IMG/VR virus record: IMGVR_UViG_3300025679_000014 | Coordinates: 1-38,788 of that record | DNA: 38,788 nucleotides | Strand: one strand, 5' to 3' | From: a virus | Shown: positions 31,136 through 38,096 of the stretch, in pieces | Layout of the letters: each line of letters opens with the position of its first letter | How positions within the stretch are numbered: the first letter of the stretch is position 1 | Program-made: the position numbers and the translations under genes | Notes under the pieces: model-generated | What the model was told of the DNA's origin: nothing | The model's database searches: none | Seen by the model: only the letters and a program-made list of their open reading frames with translations

Positions 31136-31200
31136 TTATCCACAGCAAACCACTTGCAAGGATTAGCAAGAAGTGACAAGATAAGGTCACAGGATATTAT
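31136..31200 (+). promoter_or_regulatory. DnaA box plus promoter of the nuclease-FtsK gene
   Basis: TTATCCACA at 31136-31144, followed by the shared motif TTAGCAAGAAGTGACAAG (31163-31180). The best promoter is GTGACA (31173-31178), 16-nt spacer, TATTAT (31195-31200). The box lies farther from the -10 (50 nt) than at the other three sites. The gene begins 15 nt after the -10 box. Confidence 0.6.
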
Positions 31201-31215
31201 TAAAAGCAAAACAAA

Positions 31216-33354
31216 ATGAAGCAAAAAGAGCAACCGGAGCAACAGCCCAAAGCCGTGCTGATGCCCGTCGATAAAATGAGCTACTCGGCGCTGACGCAAT
31301 TACTGCGCAACCCGCTTATTTTCAAATTGAAGTACGTCCTCGGGGTGTACGACGGCAAGGTAGGAGTTTCAGGAATGGTAGGCCGCGCGGCGCACGAAGC
31401 GCTGAAGGCCTACTACGGCCCGATGACGCAGCCGGACATTTACGGGGAGCCAAGGGAACACGACGAGGCGGTGGCGTTTGCCATCGAGGTGGGCGCAAAG
31501 TACATAGACGAGTTTGACGACAACTACATCAACTACGGCAAAACGGGAAGCCGCGAGCAAATCCTAAAAGGATACCACCAGGCCATGCAGTTTTATTTCG
31601 CCGAGGAGCCGGAGTACAACCACATTTTATACGCCGAGCAGAAGCTGGAAGGCAACCTGGAGACAGTAGACGGCGACAAGCTGCCGCTGCCGGCGGTGGG
31701 GATCCCCGACATTGTAGAGAAGCGCAAGGACGGAGGCGTGGAAATTATAGACACTAAGTTCGTAAAGACCTTCACGGACTACGACACGGAGGACTACATT
31801 AAAATAATCCAGGCGCAATTCTTGTGGCATTTGCTGCGCGCCAACGGAATCACCGCCGACCGGATGGTTTACCGGGAAGTAAAATACAGCGAGAACACGC
31901 GCGAGAACGCCGGAAAGCCGCAGCTCCGCGATTACGTAGTGCCGTTGAACCACGAGCCATACCGCATCATTTTCTACAATCTCTACAAAGACGTGGTGCG
32001 ATTTTTGAGCAACCCTGAAAGCATTTACCTGCCGAACCTGAGCGACCCGTTTGACGGGGAGCAAAGCGGCCTCTTATACGCCCAGGGTTTGCTGAGCGCC
32101 GACATGAGCGACGTGGAGGTAATGCACAAGGTAAAAGACGTGGCGCTGGTGAGTAAAAAGTTTATCTCAAGCCGGCTGGATAGGGTGGAAAACCAGCACC
32201 TAAACCCCGAGGAGAAAATAAAAGTGCGCCTGGCAGAATTCGGCATCCCGGTAGAGCCGGTGGAAGTAAAACACGGCAGCAGCGTAACTCAGTACCGATT
32301 CAAAGTGAGCGCCGGGGTGAGGATGGGGTCATTTGAAAAACACAAAGCCGACATCGCGCGGGCCATTGAAGCCAAGGGGGAAGTAAGAATCCTGGCTCCA
32401 ATCCCCGGAACGTCGCTGGTAGGCATTGAGGTGGCAAACGAGAAGCGCCAGACCGTGACGCTGACGGAAGCCGACCTGGTGCCGAACACGCTGACCCTGC
32501 CGATTGGAGTGACGGTGCAGGGCGACGTGGTAAAAATGCCGCTGGATGAAATGCCGCACCTGTTGATTGCCGGAAGCACCGGAAGCGGAAAGAGCGTACT
32601 TCTCCACAGTTTAATCACAGCCCTGACGCAGCAAATGAAGGTAAAGAACATGCACATGGTCTTGATTGATCCGAAACGCGTGGAGCTGGTGGCCTTCAAG
32701 AACGAAAAACACCTGAAAGGCGGAAAGATTATCTACGAATACGCCGAAGCATTGCTGGTTTTGAAAGGCCTGACGGACGAAATGGAACGCCGCTACAAGC
32801 TGCTGGAAGAAGCCGGAGTGCGGAACATCAGGGAGTACAACGACCCGGAGACGCACGTGCAAACGGAAAAAATGCCCTACATTGTGCTGGTGATTGACGA
32901 GTTCGCTGATTTGATTTTGCAGGGAAAGAGCATCGAGCGCCGGAAGAAGGTCAGCGGCCAGCTTCAGTATGCCGCCACCAAAGCCCAAATTGAGGCCACA
33001 GCGCGTCAAATGGCTAAACTTGGAATACCGTACCACCCGAACACGGAAATCGAAGATAAAGACCAGCCGGCCGATGAATTGATAGCGCGGCTGGCGCAGA
33101 TGGCCCGGGCGGTGGGCATCCACTTGATAATTGCGACACAAAGGCCGAGCGTGGACGTGATCACGGGACTTATCAAAGCGAATTTCCCGACGCGCATCGC
33201 AATGACGACCGCCAGCGCCACGGACAGCAAGGTAATCCTTGGCGAGGAGGGAGCAGAGAAGCTAGGCGGCAAGGGAGATCTTCTGTTTGCTCAACCCGGG
33301 CACGGGCTAGTTAGACTTCAAGGATTCCTGGCGCCGCAGACGCAAAAGAATTAA
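31216..33354 (+). CDS. PD-(D/E)XK nuclease fused to FtsK/SpoIIIE-type DNA translocase
   Basis: A 712-aa two-domain protein. Residues ~20-280 resemble RecB/Cas4-like nucleases: SYSALTQLLRNP, a GRAAHEALKAYY helix, P164-D165 in GIPD, D179-T-K181 in VEIIDTK, and QAQFLWHLL as the QxxxY-like helix. Residues ~355-430 match the FtsK alpha domain (GSFEKHKADIARAIEAKG), then the motor: Walker A GSTGSGKS (453-460), IDPKRVEL, Walker B VLVIDEFAD (D561-E562), HLIIATQRPSVDVITGLIK and a C-terminal GKGDLLF. The FtsK gamma domain and membrane anchor are missing. A ~50-aa insertion follows Walker B. The fusion could be a translocating dsDNA exonuclease that feeds RecT. Confidence 0.9.
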   Translation: MKQKEQPEQQPKAVLMPVDKMSYSALTQLLRNPLIFKLKYVLGVYDGKVGVSGMVGRAAHEALKAYYGPMTQPDIYGEPREHDEAVAFAIEVGAKYIDEFDDNYINYGKTGSREQILKGYHQAMQFYFAEEPEYNHILYAEQKLEGNLETVDGDKLPLPAVGIPDIVEKRKDGGVEIIDTKFVKTFTDYDTEDYIKIIQAQFLWHLLRANGITADRMVYREVKYSENTRENAGKPQLRDYVVPLNHEPYRIIFYNLYKDVVRFLSNPESIYLPNLSDPFDGEQSGLLYAQGLLSADMSDVEVMHKVKDVALVSKKFISSRLDRVENQHLNPEEKIKVRLAEFGIPVEPVEVKHGSSVTQYRFKVSAGVRMGSFEKHKADIARAIEAKGEVRILAPIPGTSLVGIEVANEKRQTVTLTEADLVPNTLTLPIGVTVQGDVVKMPLDEMPHLLIAGSTGSGKSVLLHSLITALTQQMKVKNMHMVLIDPKRVELVAFKNEKHLKGGKIIYEYAEALLVLKGLTDEMERRYKLLEEAGVRNIREYNDPETHVQTEKMPYIVLVIDEFADLILQGKSIERRKKVSGQLQYAATKAQIEATARQMAKLGIPYHPNTEIEDKDQPADELIARLAQMARAVGIHLIIATQRPSVDVITGLIKANFPTRIAMTTASATDSKVILGEEGAEKLGGKGDLLFAQPGHGLVRLQGFLAPQTQKN

Positions 33355-33366
33355 TACCATAAAAAA

Positions 33367-33609
33367 ATGAAGTTACCAATAAGACGAAGTAACGAATGCC
33401 CAAACTGCCACCAATTCAAACTGGTTCGGCAGGGATGGACAGCGATTCACCCCACCATCATACTCTTTATTGCCGGCTCGCTTTTCAGCATTTTTCCGGT
33501 GACGATGATTATAGGAATCCCCATGCTGATATTTTCACTGTTTGGAGCAATTGGAGTGGTGGTTCTAAATGACCGGATTTGTACGAACTGTAAAAAAGTT
33601 GTGAAGTAA
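33367..33609 (+). CDS. Membrane protein with two CxxC knuckles
   Basis: An 80-aa protein with CPNC near residue 11, two hydrophobic helices (residues ~28-70, IILFIAGSLFSIFPVTMIIG and MLIFSLFGAIGVVVL) and CTNC at residue ~72. A zinc ribbon split by a membrane hairpin resembles LITAF-like proteins. Function unknown. It lies 12 nt after the nuclease-FtsK gene. Confidence 0.6.
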   Translation: MKLPIRRSNECPNCHQFKLVRQGWTAIHPTIILFIAGSLFSIFPVTMIIGIPMLIFSLFGAIGVVVLNDRICTNCKKVVK

Positions 33610-33613
33610 AACC

Positions 33614-34258
33614 ATGGAACAAACAGAATACAAAGAGCAAAAAGTAAAGCCGCTGGTGCAGATCGTGGGCGGCATGGTGAAAAAAAACCCGGCGATAGCA
33701 GACAACAACGACTACTTATGGGCGAATGTTTGCAGCGTCGTGCCGGTTTTGCACGACAAAACGCACTGCTTCAACTGCGGCCGGAGCATGAAGATAATGG
33801 TCTACGAAGCCGACTTGCTCGACGCCCTGCTGATTTTAGCAATGGCAAAGCAGGTAAAAGAGAATATGCAACGCCTGCCATTCACCGAGGCAAATAAGGT
33901 TCACTTACCGACGCTGCAGACCACTCAGGGCATCCTGAAGCGCCAGACGAAGTGCGACTACTTAGGACTGATAAAGCAGTCGGATAACTGGCGCGGCAGC
34001 GGTTACTGGGCATTGACGAGCTGGGCATGGAAAGCGCTGCGCGGCGAACCGATTCCGGCCAAGGCGAAATACTGGGAGGGCGAATTTTTGGGACGCAGCG
34101 ACGAGACGACAACCCTCGCAAAAATGTTCATAACGCACACCGAGCAGGTGCTGAGGGCGATACAAAAACGAAACGCCATCCGCACCGACCACCGCGCCAA
34201 GTTTGAAGCATACGATCCGAACGACTGGGCCGGGGAAAACTTTAAAAGCGCGGAGTAA
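33614..34258 (+). CDS. Conserved phage protein with Cys motif, unknown function
   Basis: A 214-aa protein. HCFNCG near residue 53 and an earlier Cys (WANVCS) may bind zinc. The centre (VHLPTLQTTQGILKRQTKCD, YLGLIKQSDNWRGSGYWALT, WAWKALRGEPIPAKA) matches a phage protein family I recognise without known function; it may contain a winged-helix-like fold. Its end is followed by an intrinsic terminator, so it closes the operon from 31136. Start AAAACCATGG without SD. Confidence 0.65.
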   Translation: MEQTEYKEQKVKPLVQIVGGMVKKNPAIADNNDYLWANVCSVVPVLHDKTHCFNCGRSMKIMVYEADLLDALLILAMAKQVKENMQRLPFTEANKVHLPTLQTTQGILKRQTKCDYLGLIKQSDNWRGSGYWALTSWAWKALRGEPIPAKAKYWEGEFLGRSDETTTLAKMFITHTEQVLRAIQKRNAIRTDHRAKFEAYDPNDWAGENFKSAE

Positions 34259-34270
34259 CGCGATGGGGAT

Positions 34271-34293
34271 AAAACCGCCTTTTGGCGGTTTTT
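34271..34293 (+). terminator. Intrinsic terminator before the winged-helix operon
   Basis: AAAACCGCC (34271-34279) pairs with GGCGGTTTT (34284-34292), loop TTTT, ending in a T-run (34289-34293). The A/T arms allow action in both directions. Confidence 0.88.
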
Positions 34294-34306
34294 CCTCTGG
34301 GTAAAG

Positions 34307-34354
34307 TTATTCACACTTGTTATCCTTTGCAATTTCTTGACAGAATGATACAAT
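34307..34354 (+). promoter_or_regulatory. DnaA box plus sigma-70 promoter of the winged-helix operon
   Basis: TTATTCACA (34307-34315, fitting TTATNCACA), 10-nt gap, TTTGCA (34326-34331), 17-nt spacer, TACAAT (34349-34354). The box-to-minus-35 gap equals that at 27700. A TTGACA with GAATGATA, a shorter form of the shared 18-nt motif, lies within the spacer. Confidence 0.7.
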
Positions 34355-34391
34355 GGGAAAAAACACCTTATTTTTTAATTAAAATGGGCGA

Positions 34392-34979
34392 ATGAAAGGT
34401 TTTTATATAACAGTAAAAAATGGATTGCTGGATCCAAAACACATAAAAGCCATGGGTGGCGACAAAGGGTTTGGAACAGTTTGGCTCTTTCTCTATTTCC
34501 TTGACAAAATGACGGTAATCGATGAAGAAATAGGCGAAGGAAAAGTGCTGGGAGGACGGCCGATAAAGTACGATGACGTAAAAGAGGACTTGGGAATTTC
34601 GCGCCGCACCTACGCCCGGTGGTTGGAAATGTTGCGGAAAGGGCATTACATAAAAACCACTCAAACGCCATACGGACTTTCAGTTATTGTATACAAAGCC
34701 CACAAGGTTTTTGGCAGAAAAGCCAGCGGAAAAAATGGGGAAAAAACTGTGGGAAACAAGAAAACAGATGTGACCTATAAGGCACACCTGAATCCCGATA
34801 AGGCACATCTCATAGCGGGTGAAGGCACATCTAATATAAGACAACACAGTAGACAATACAATAAGACAAGTGATTTTAATAATTTTAAAGACGAACGACC
34901 TCCGCAGCCGCGATCGCCGGAAGCGGAAAGAGTGGTGCGGGAAATAAGGGAAAAATACAAAATCAAAACCATTTCATGA
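34392..34979 (+). CDS. Winged-helix replication/regulatory protein
   Basis: A 195-aa protein. The N-terminal ~110 residues (MKGFYITVKNGLLDPKHIKA; GTVWLFLYFLDKMT; DVKEDLGISRRTYARWLEML; GHYIKTTQTPYGLSVIVYKA) form a winged helix-turn-helix domain of the type found in phage replication-initiation or DnaD-associated proteins. The C-terminal half is Lys/Asn/Arg-rich and low complexity. With no polymerase or helicase in the window, this is the best candidate for phage-encoded replication initiation, or a repressor. The DnaA box in its own promoter strengthens the replication idea. Stop overlaps the next ATG. Confidence 0.65.
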   Translation: MKGFYITVKNGLLDPKHIKAMGGDKGFGTVWLFLYFLDKMTVIDEEIGEGKVLGGRPIKYDDVKEDLGISRRTYARWLEMLRKGHYIKTTQTPYGLSVIVYKAHKVFGRKASGKNGEKTVGNKKTDVTYKAHLNPDKAHLIAGEGTSNIRQHSRQYNKTSDFNNFKDERPPQPRSPEAERVVREIREKYKIKTIS

Positions 34980-35329
34980 GCAGCAAAAACCGAAAAACAG
35001 TGCGGGGAGTAAAAACCGAGCAGGACAAAAACGGCAACAGCATCCGGGTTTTGGAAACGGCTCTTTTTGATGAACGGACATGCAAACAATGCCGGAAGAA
35101 CAGCCGACAGCCGGGATCGAGCAGGTGCAAGGGATGTTCAGATGACCACCGCGCCATGGAAAACGACAATGACCGCCTGCAGCGGAAAATTGAAAAACAA
35201 AGGTCGGAGAATATAAACCAAGAAAACCCAAAAAATGCCAGTACCACTACGAGTGAAGGCGACCATCCAGAAAGTAATGCGCCAAAACGGGAAGCAGGAG
35301 TCAATAATGCAGGTAGCGATTCCATCTGA
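34976..35329 (+). CDS. Cys-motif protein with disordered C-terminus
   Basis: A 117-aa protein starting at ATG 34976 (ATGA overlap with the previous stop). CKQC and CKGC, 12 residues apart (ERTCKQCRKNSRQPGSSRCK), form a zinc-binding pair. The remaining half is Asn/Glu/Ser-rich and probably disordered. Its 3' 95 nt overlap the next frame, so its true end could be shorter. Function unknown. Confidence 0.55.
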   Translation: MSSKNRKTVRGVKTEQDKNGNSIRVLETALFDERTCKQCRKNSRQPGSSRCKGCSDDHRAMENDNDRLQRKIEKQRSENINQENPKNASTTTSEGDHPESNAPKREAGVNNAGSDSI

Positions 35330-35441
35330 TTCGTTTGCGACCATTCCGCTGGGTGAGGTTAATTTAATAATCACGCCGGTGCAGGAAAGCATGTTCCCGC
35401 CGAAGGGGGAAGCCCAACATGTGCACGGAGACAAGGGGTAG
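35235..35441 (+). CDS. 68-aa hypothetical beta-rich protein
   Basis: A small protein (PLRVKATIQKVMRQNGKQES, IPLGEVNLIITPVQESMFPP) with alternating strands, similar to short phage proteins that end in a PVQ-x-x-MF motif. It overlaps the 3' end of the upstream gene by 95 nt. Start AAAAAATGCC context. Precedes a structured RNA at 35448. Function unknown. Confidence 0.55.
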   Translation: MPVPLRVKATIQKVMRQNGKQESIMQVAIPSDSFATIPLGEVNLIITPVQESMFPPKGEAQHVHGDKG

Positions 35442-35447
35442 AAAAAC

Positions 35448-35551
35448 GAGGTTCGCTGATGGAGGGCGTGAAGGGGGAACGCACTGGAAGCTGTCAGCCG
35501 GTGTCCCGGAAATCCAGTGAAGACCTATCACCCTCACCACCAGCGAATCTC
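35448..35551 (+). ncRNA. Long structured RNA in the accessory region
   Basis: The intergenic stretch 35442-35589 folds as nested stems. The outer stem pairs 35448-35458 (GAGGTTCGCTG) with 35541-35551 (CAGCGAATCTC), 11 pairs with one G-U. The middle stem pairs GAGGG (35462-35466) and TGA (35469-35471) with TCA and CCCTC (35528-35535). The inner stem pairs CACTGGA (35482-35488) with TCCAGTG (35513-35519). There is no T-run after it. It begins 6 nt after a stop codon and ends 38 nt before the next ATG. It may be a small RNA, a cis-regulator or a self-cleaving element; no known family was recognised. Confidence 0.6.
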
Positions 35552-35589
35552 AAAAAGCAAAAAGTATTAATACGATTACATAAAAAACC

Positions 35590-36147
35590 ATGGATCCAGT
35601 TCAACAAATGCCCGACAACGGCTCGCTGACAAAAAACGAATACACAAAAAGGGATTGGCTGCGCTACTACAAAAACGTATGGACGCGCAACTTAATATCG
35701 CGCTGCATTGACGTGGAAACCGACAAAGCAGACAAGGCGCGCAACCCCGAGGAGATAGTCGCCGACGACGTGACGGGACAGCCGTTGCCCGTAAAGGTGC
35801 GGTTGGAGAAGCGGAAGATGGCAGTCCAGGAGTGCTTGGATTTGCTGGCCGGAATGGAGGTATTGGAAAAAATCCCGGATGAAGAATTTGAAGCCAAAGT
35901 GACGAGCAAAGAAGCCCTGGCGGTGGCCCCGGACATGATGCCCAAGCCGGAAGCCGCACCGGTAGTTCCCGTGGTGGGGATGATTTGCGAGGTGAACGGA
36001 ACGGCCGGAACCTACCAGGTGACGGTGGCGGCAACCGCGGACAAGCTGGAGAAACTGGTGTGCATTCCGACCGGCCAGACCGTGGAAGAATACCTGAAAG
36101 AGCAGGTGGAAGCGGCGGCGAAAAAAGAAGCGGAAAATAAACAATAA
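35590..36147 (+). CDS. Hypothetical protein of the accessory region
   Basis: A 185-aa protein with a Trp/Tyr-rich N-terminal segment (TKRDWLRYYKNVWTRNLISR), a charged helical middle (EKRKMAVQECLDLLAGMEVL) and an Ala/Pro/Val-rich linker, ending in a helical tail rich in Lys and Glu. No domain was recognised. It follows the structured RNA at 35448 and is followed by a strong hairpin. Start AAAAAACCATGG, without SD. Confidence 0.6.
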   Translation: MDPVQQMPDNGSLTKNEYTKRDWLRYYKNVWTRNLISRCIDVETDKADKARNPEEIVADDVTGQPLPVKVRLEKRKMAVQECLDLLAGMEVLEKIPDEEFEAKVTSKEALAVAPDMMPKPEAAPVVPVVGMICEVNGTAGTYQVTVAATADKLEKLVCIPTGQTVEEYLKEQVEAAAKKEAENKQ

Positions 36148-36152
36148 AAAAC

Positions 36153-36181
36153 CCGGGCCGGTCGCGGTAAGGCCGGCCCGG
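36153..36181 (+). other. Strong GC hairpin between accessory genes
   Basis: CCGGGCCGG (36153-36161) pairs perfectly with CCGGCCCGG (36173-36181), 9 bp with an 11-nt loop. No T-run follows; the next ATG is 13 nt downstream. It resembles the intergenic hairpin at 16281-16304 in placement. Confidence 0.7.
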
Positions 36182-36193
36182 AATAACAAAAAT

Positions 36194-36694
36194 ATGAGCA
36201 TCACACCCGAATCATTAAAAAAGCTACAGCGGCTCCATGAGCTGGAAGCCGAGATTGAGGAAATCCTGGGAGGCGGTTCACCGGCAGCGGACGAAGAAGA
36301 CGAGGAGAGAGAAGATGAAGAAGCCGACGAGCCGGAAAGGAAACAAGGGAAGGGTAAGCGGCTGAACGACGCCGAACGCGCAAAAATTGTAAAACTCCAC
36401 AAAGGGGGAATGAAAAAAGGGAGAATCGGCGAGGTAATGGGAGTGAGCGCGCAGACGGTAGGCAACGTGGTCAAAGCCGCCAAGGACGAACCGGACGACG
36501 ACGGCGAGGCCGAAGACCGGCTAGAGAAGTTGAAGCTGAACATTCTGCGCATGCACCGGAACGGAAACAACGCTATAACGATTGCCAAGATGCTGGAATT
36601 GACGGCGTACGAGGTAAAGGAAATTGTGGACGCGGCCATTGAAGCGGGAGAAATTGAGGAATTAAGTGACGAAGACGACGATGGAGAACGGTAA
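36194..36694 (+). CDS. HTH protein with acidic insert
   Basis: A 166-aa protein. After a helical N-terminus comes an acidic stretch (residues ~32-48, AADEEDEEREDEEADEPE), then a homeodomain-like HTH (LNDAERAKIVKLHKGGMKKG, RIGEVMGVSAQTVGNVVKAA) and a second, similar HTH (NILRMHRNGNNAITIAKMLE, LTAYEVKEIVDAA). Two HTHs suggest DNA binding as a regulator or resolvase-like helper. It overlaps the next gene by 14 nt when that starts at 36681. Confidence 0.68.
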   Translation: MSITPESLKKLQRLHELEAEIEEILGGGSPAADEEDEEREDEEADEPERKQGKGKRLNDAERAKIVKLHKGGMKKGRIGEVMGVSAQTVGNVVKAAKDEPDDDGEAEDRLEKLKLNILRMHRNGNNAITIAKMLELTAYEVKEIVDAAIEAGEIEELSDEDDDGER

Positions 36695-36917
36695 GAAGCC
36701 CCGGATGCCACAACTGAAAGTAATAAAATGCGACTGCGGAGGCAGAGTAACGCTAGGGGTACTGCACACTGAAATAGACTCGAGCGCCGTGCACATTTGC
36801 CTGGAGTGCAACCATATTTTAGCGAGATTTCCGAAGGATGAGTTTTTGAAAATGATGGAAGAAAACCTGCCTAAAAAGGGAGAAGACACCATAGGGATGA
36901 TAGAAGTAATCGAATAA
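36681..36917 (+). CDS. Small Cys-rich zinc-binding protein
   Basis: A 78-aa protein from ATG 36681; an in-frame GTG at 36666 is the alternative. CDCGG and CLECNH give four candidate zinc ligands, with a His-containing strand between. C-terminal half is charged and helical (PKDEFLKMMEENLPKKGEDT). Overlaps the upstream HTH gene by 14 nt. Function unknown. Confidence 0.6.
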   Translation: MENGKKPRMPQLKVIKCDCGGRVTLGVLHTEIDSSAVHICLECNHILARFPKDEFLKMMEENLPKKGEDTIGMIEVIE

Positions 36918-36921
36918 AACC

Positions 36922-37158
36922 ATGCAAAAAACAGTCTACATTTGCGACCATTGCAAACGAATAATCGGGGACGTAATTCACATCAGCCTTTCCATTGCTG
37001 GCCCGTTTAGTGGCATTGCGATACCGCCAGAAGTGGCAGTTTTGCCGTGTTGGACTATACCGAAAGAACAGAGAGTCGCAGGATTCTATCACTTCCACCT
37101 ACACTGCATCGAGAAGTACTTCATGAAAATGGCAAAACCATACCTCAACCAAAAATGA
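36922..37158 (+). CDS. Small Cys/His zinc-binding protein
   Basis: A 78-aa protein with CDHC near the N-terminus and FYHFHLHCIEKYF near the C-terminus, giving Cys and His ligands for one zinc site. The layout recalls short treble-clef or zinc-ribbon proteins. Start AAAACCATGC. Stop overlaps the RusA start by 4 nt (ATGA), so the two are probably translated together. Confidence 0.6.
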   Translation: MQKTVYICDHCKRIIGDVIHISLSIAGPFSGIAIPPEVAVLPCWTIPKEQRVAGFYHFHLHCIEKYFMKMAKPYLNQK

Positions 37159-37583
37159 GCGAACCATTCAAATTTATCATTTACGGAACGCACCGCGGGG
37201 AAACCGTAAACCCGCTGCCGAAGTTGAAGATGACCGGAAAGCAGCACTGGATGCCAAAGGCGCAGGAATACGTAAAGTGGAAAGGATGGGTGGTCGCCGC
37301 TTACTTTGACGCCAAGTTTCCGAATGCAGTGATTGAACGGGAAGATTTTGGAGAAGCGCACGACCTGATGAGTGGTAAGCCGATATCGCTGGGCAAAGAC
37401 AAAAAGGCGAGAATGGACATTATGATTCACTGGGCCAGCAAGGTACATGGCGACCCGGAAAACATCTTCGGAAGCATTGCCGACGCCTTATTTCACAACG
37501 ACAAGAACCTGGCTGGGAGTTTTGACTACGAATACAGCAGCGACGGTACCGCGTGGGTGGAAGTAACCATCACAACTTTATGA
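37155..37583 (+). CDS. RusA-like Holliday junction resolvase
   Basis: A 142-aa protein from ATG 37155, which overlaps the previous stop; the frame is open upstream but that part is shadow. The C-terminal motif GDPENIFGSIADALFHND matches the RusA active-site pattern D-x-x-N-x5-6-D-A-L with a later Asp (candidate acidic residues D100, D110, D116). RusA cleaves four-way DNA junctions and clears branches before packaging, which fits a phage with RecT-based recombination. Length is close to that of RusA (~120-140 aa). Confidence 0.78.
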   Translation: MSEPFKFIIYGTHRGETVNPLPKLKMTGKQHWMPKAQEYVKWKGWVVAAYFDAKFPNAVIEREDFGEAHDLMSGKPISLGKDKKARMDIMIHWASKVHGDPENIFGSIADALFHNDKNLAGSFDYEYSSDGTAWVEVTITTL

Positions 37584-38095
37584 ATTCTATCTCAAAAAAA
37601 GAAAACAAAATCGTCCTTTGCCAGTGGTGCATGGATCCCGTGACGGACGTTCAAGGAAACTGGTGCAGCACTTTCTGCCAGAGCAAAAAAATAGACGAAC
37701 AGGCCGCGCGCGACATGGGAAAAAAGAAGATATGGGTTTACCTGAATAAAAACATGCTGGACTTGGCAAAGAGCCAGAAAGTAGAGCCGCACGAGTTCTC
37801 ATACCTGTTCTACAGCGGCCACGAGCTCGTAGGCGTGGCTTGCTACGACGAAGACGAGCTGAACAGCATCGGCGACCACGAAACCAACGTGTACGACGCC
37901 TGGTGGCGCGAGGTGGGCAGGTTAAACATCAGTCTCGAGCCGCACACGCCGGCCACGATGCGGCGCGACGGAATTCTAAGCTACCTGTGCGACAGATTCG
38001 GTCTTTCAACCGAGAAGAACATCGCGCTGGCAATCGGCGACCTGACGGTCATCGAGGGATTTGAAAGCCCAATAGAATTAATTAACAGCCTTTGA
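37580..38095 (+). CDS. Cys-motif protein with unknown C-terminal domain
   Basis: A 171-aa protein starting at ATG 37580 (ATGA overlap with RusA). Residues ~12-32 (CQWCMDPVTDVQGNWCSTFC) give C-x2-C-x12-C-x3-C, a zinc ribbon or treble clef. The rest (KKIWVYLNKNMLDLAKSQKV; ELVGVACYDEDELNSIGDHE) is not recognised. The tight coupling to RusA suggests related expression timing. Confidence 0.6.
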   Translation: MNSISKKENKIVLCQWCMDPVTDVQGNWCSTFCQSKKIDEQAARDMGKKKIWVYLNKNMLDLAKSQKVEPHEFSYLFYSGHELVGVACYDEDELNSIGDHETNVYDAWWREVGRLNISLEPHTPATMRRDGILSYLCDRFGLSTEKNIALAIGDLTVIEGFESPIELINSL

Positions 38096-38096
38096 T

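Noticed and set aside
25690-34315. Classic oriC-like DnaA box cluster.
   Set aside because: The four boxes are spread over 8.6 kb in single copies and each is tied to a promoter; no AT-rich unwinding region beside a cluster was seen.
35452-35520. Hammerhead ribozyme (CTGATG followed downstream by GAAA).
   Set aside because: The conserved core continues CTGATGA in hammerheads, here CTGATGG, and the stems flanking GAAA and the cleavage site cannot be formed in the required order.
35692-36711. Long minus-strand frame of 339 codons, and other long minus-strand frames (for example 5912-6631, 4086-4685, 5002-5661).
   Set aside because: They mirror acidic or Ala-rich genes on the + strand, giving Ser-rich, Arg-rich or low-complexity products with no domains. 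All other evidence puts genes on the + strand.
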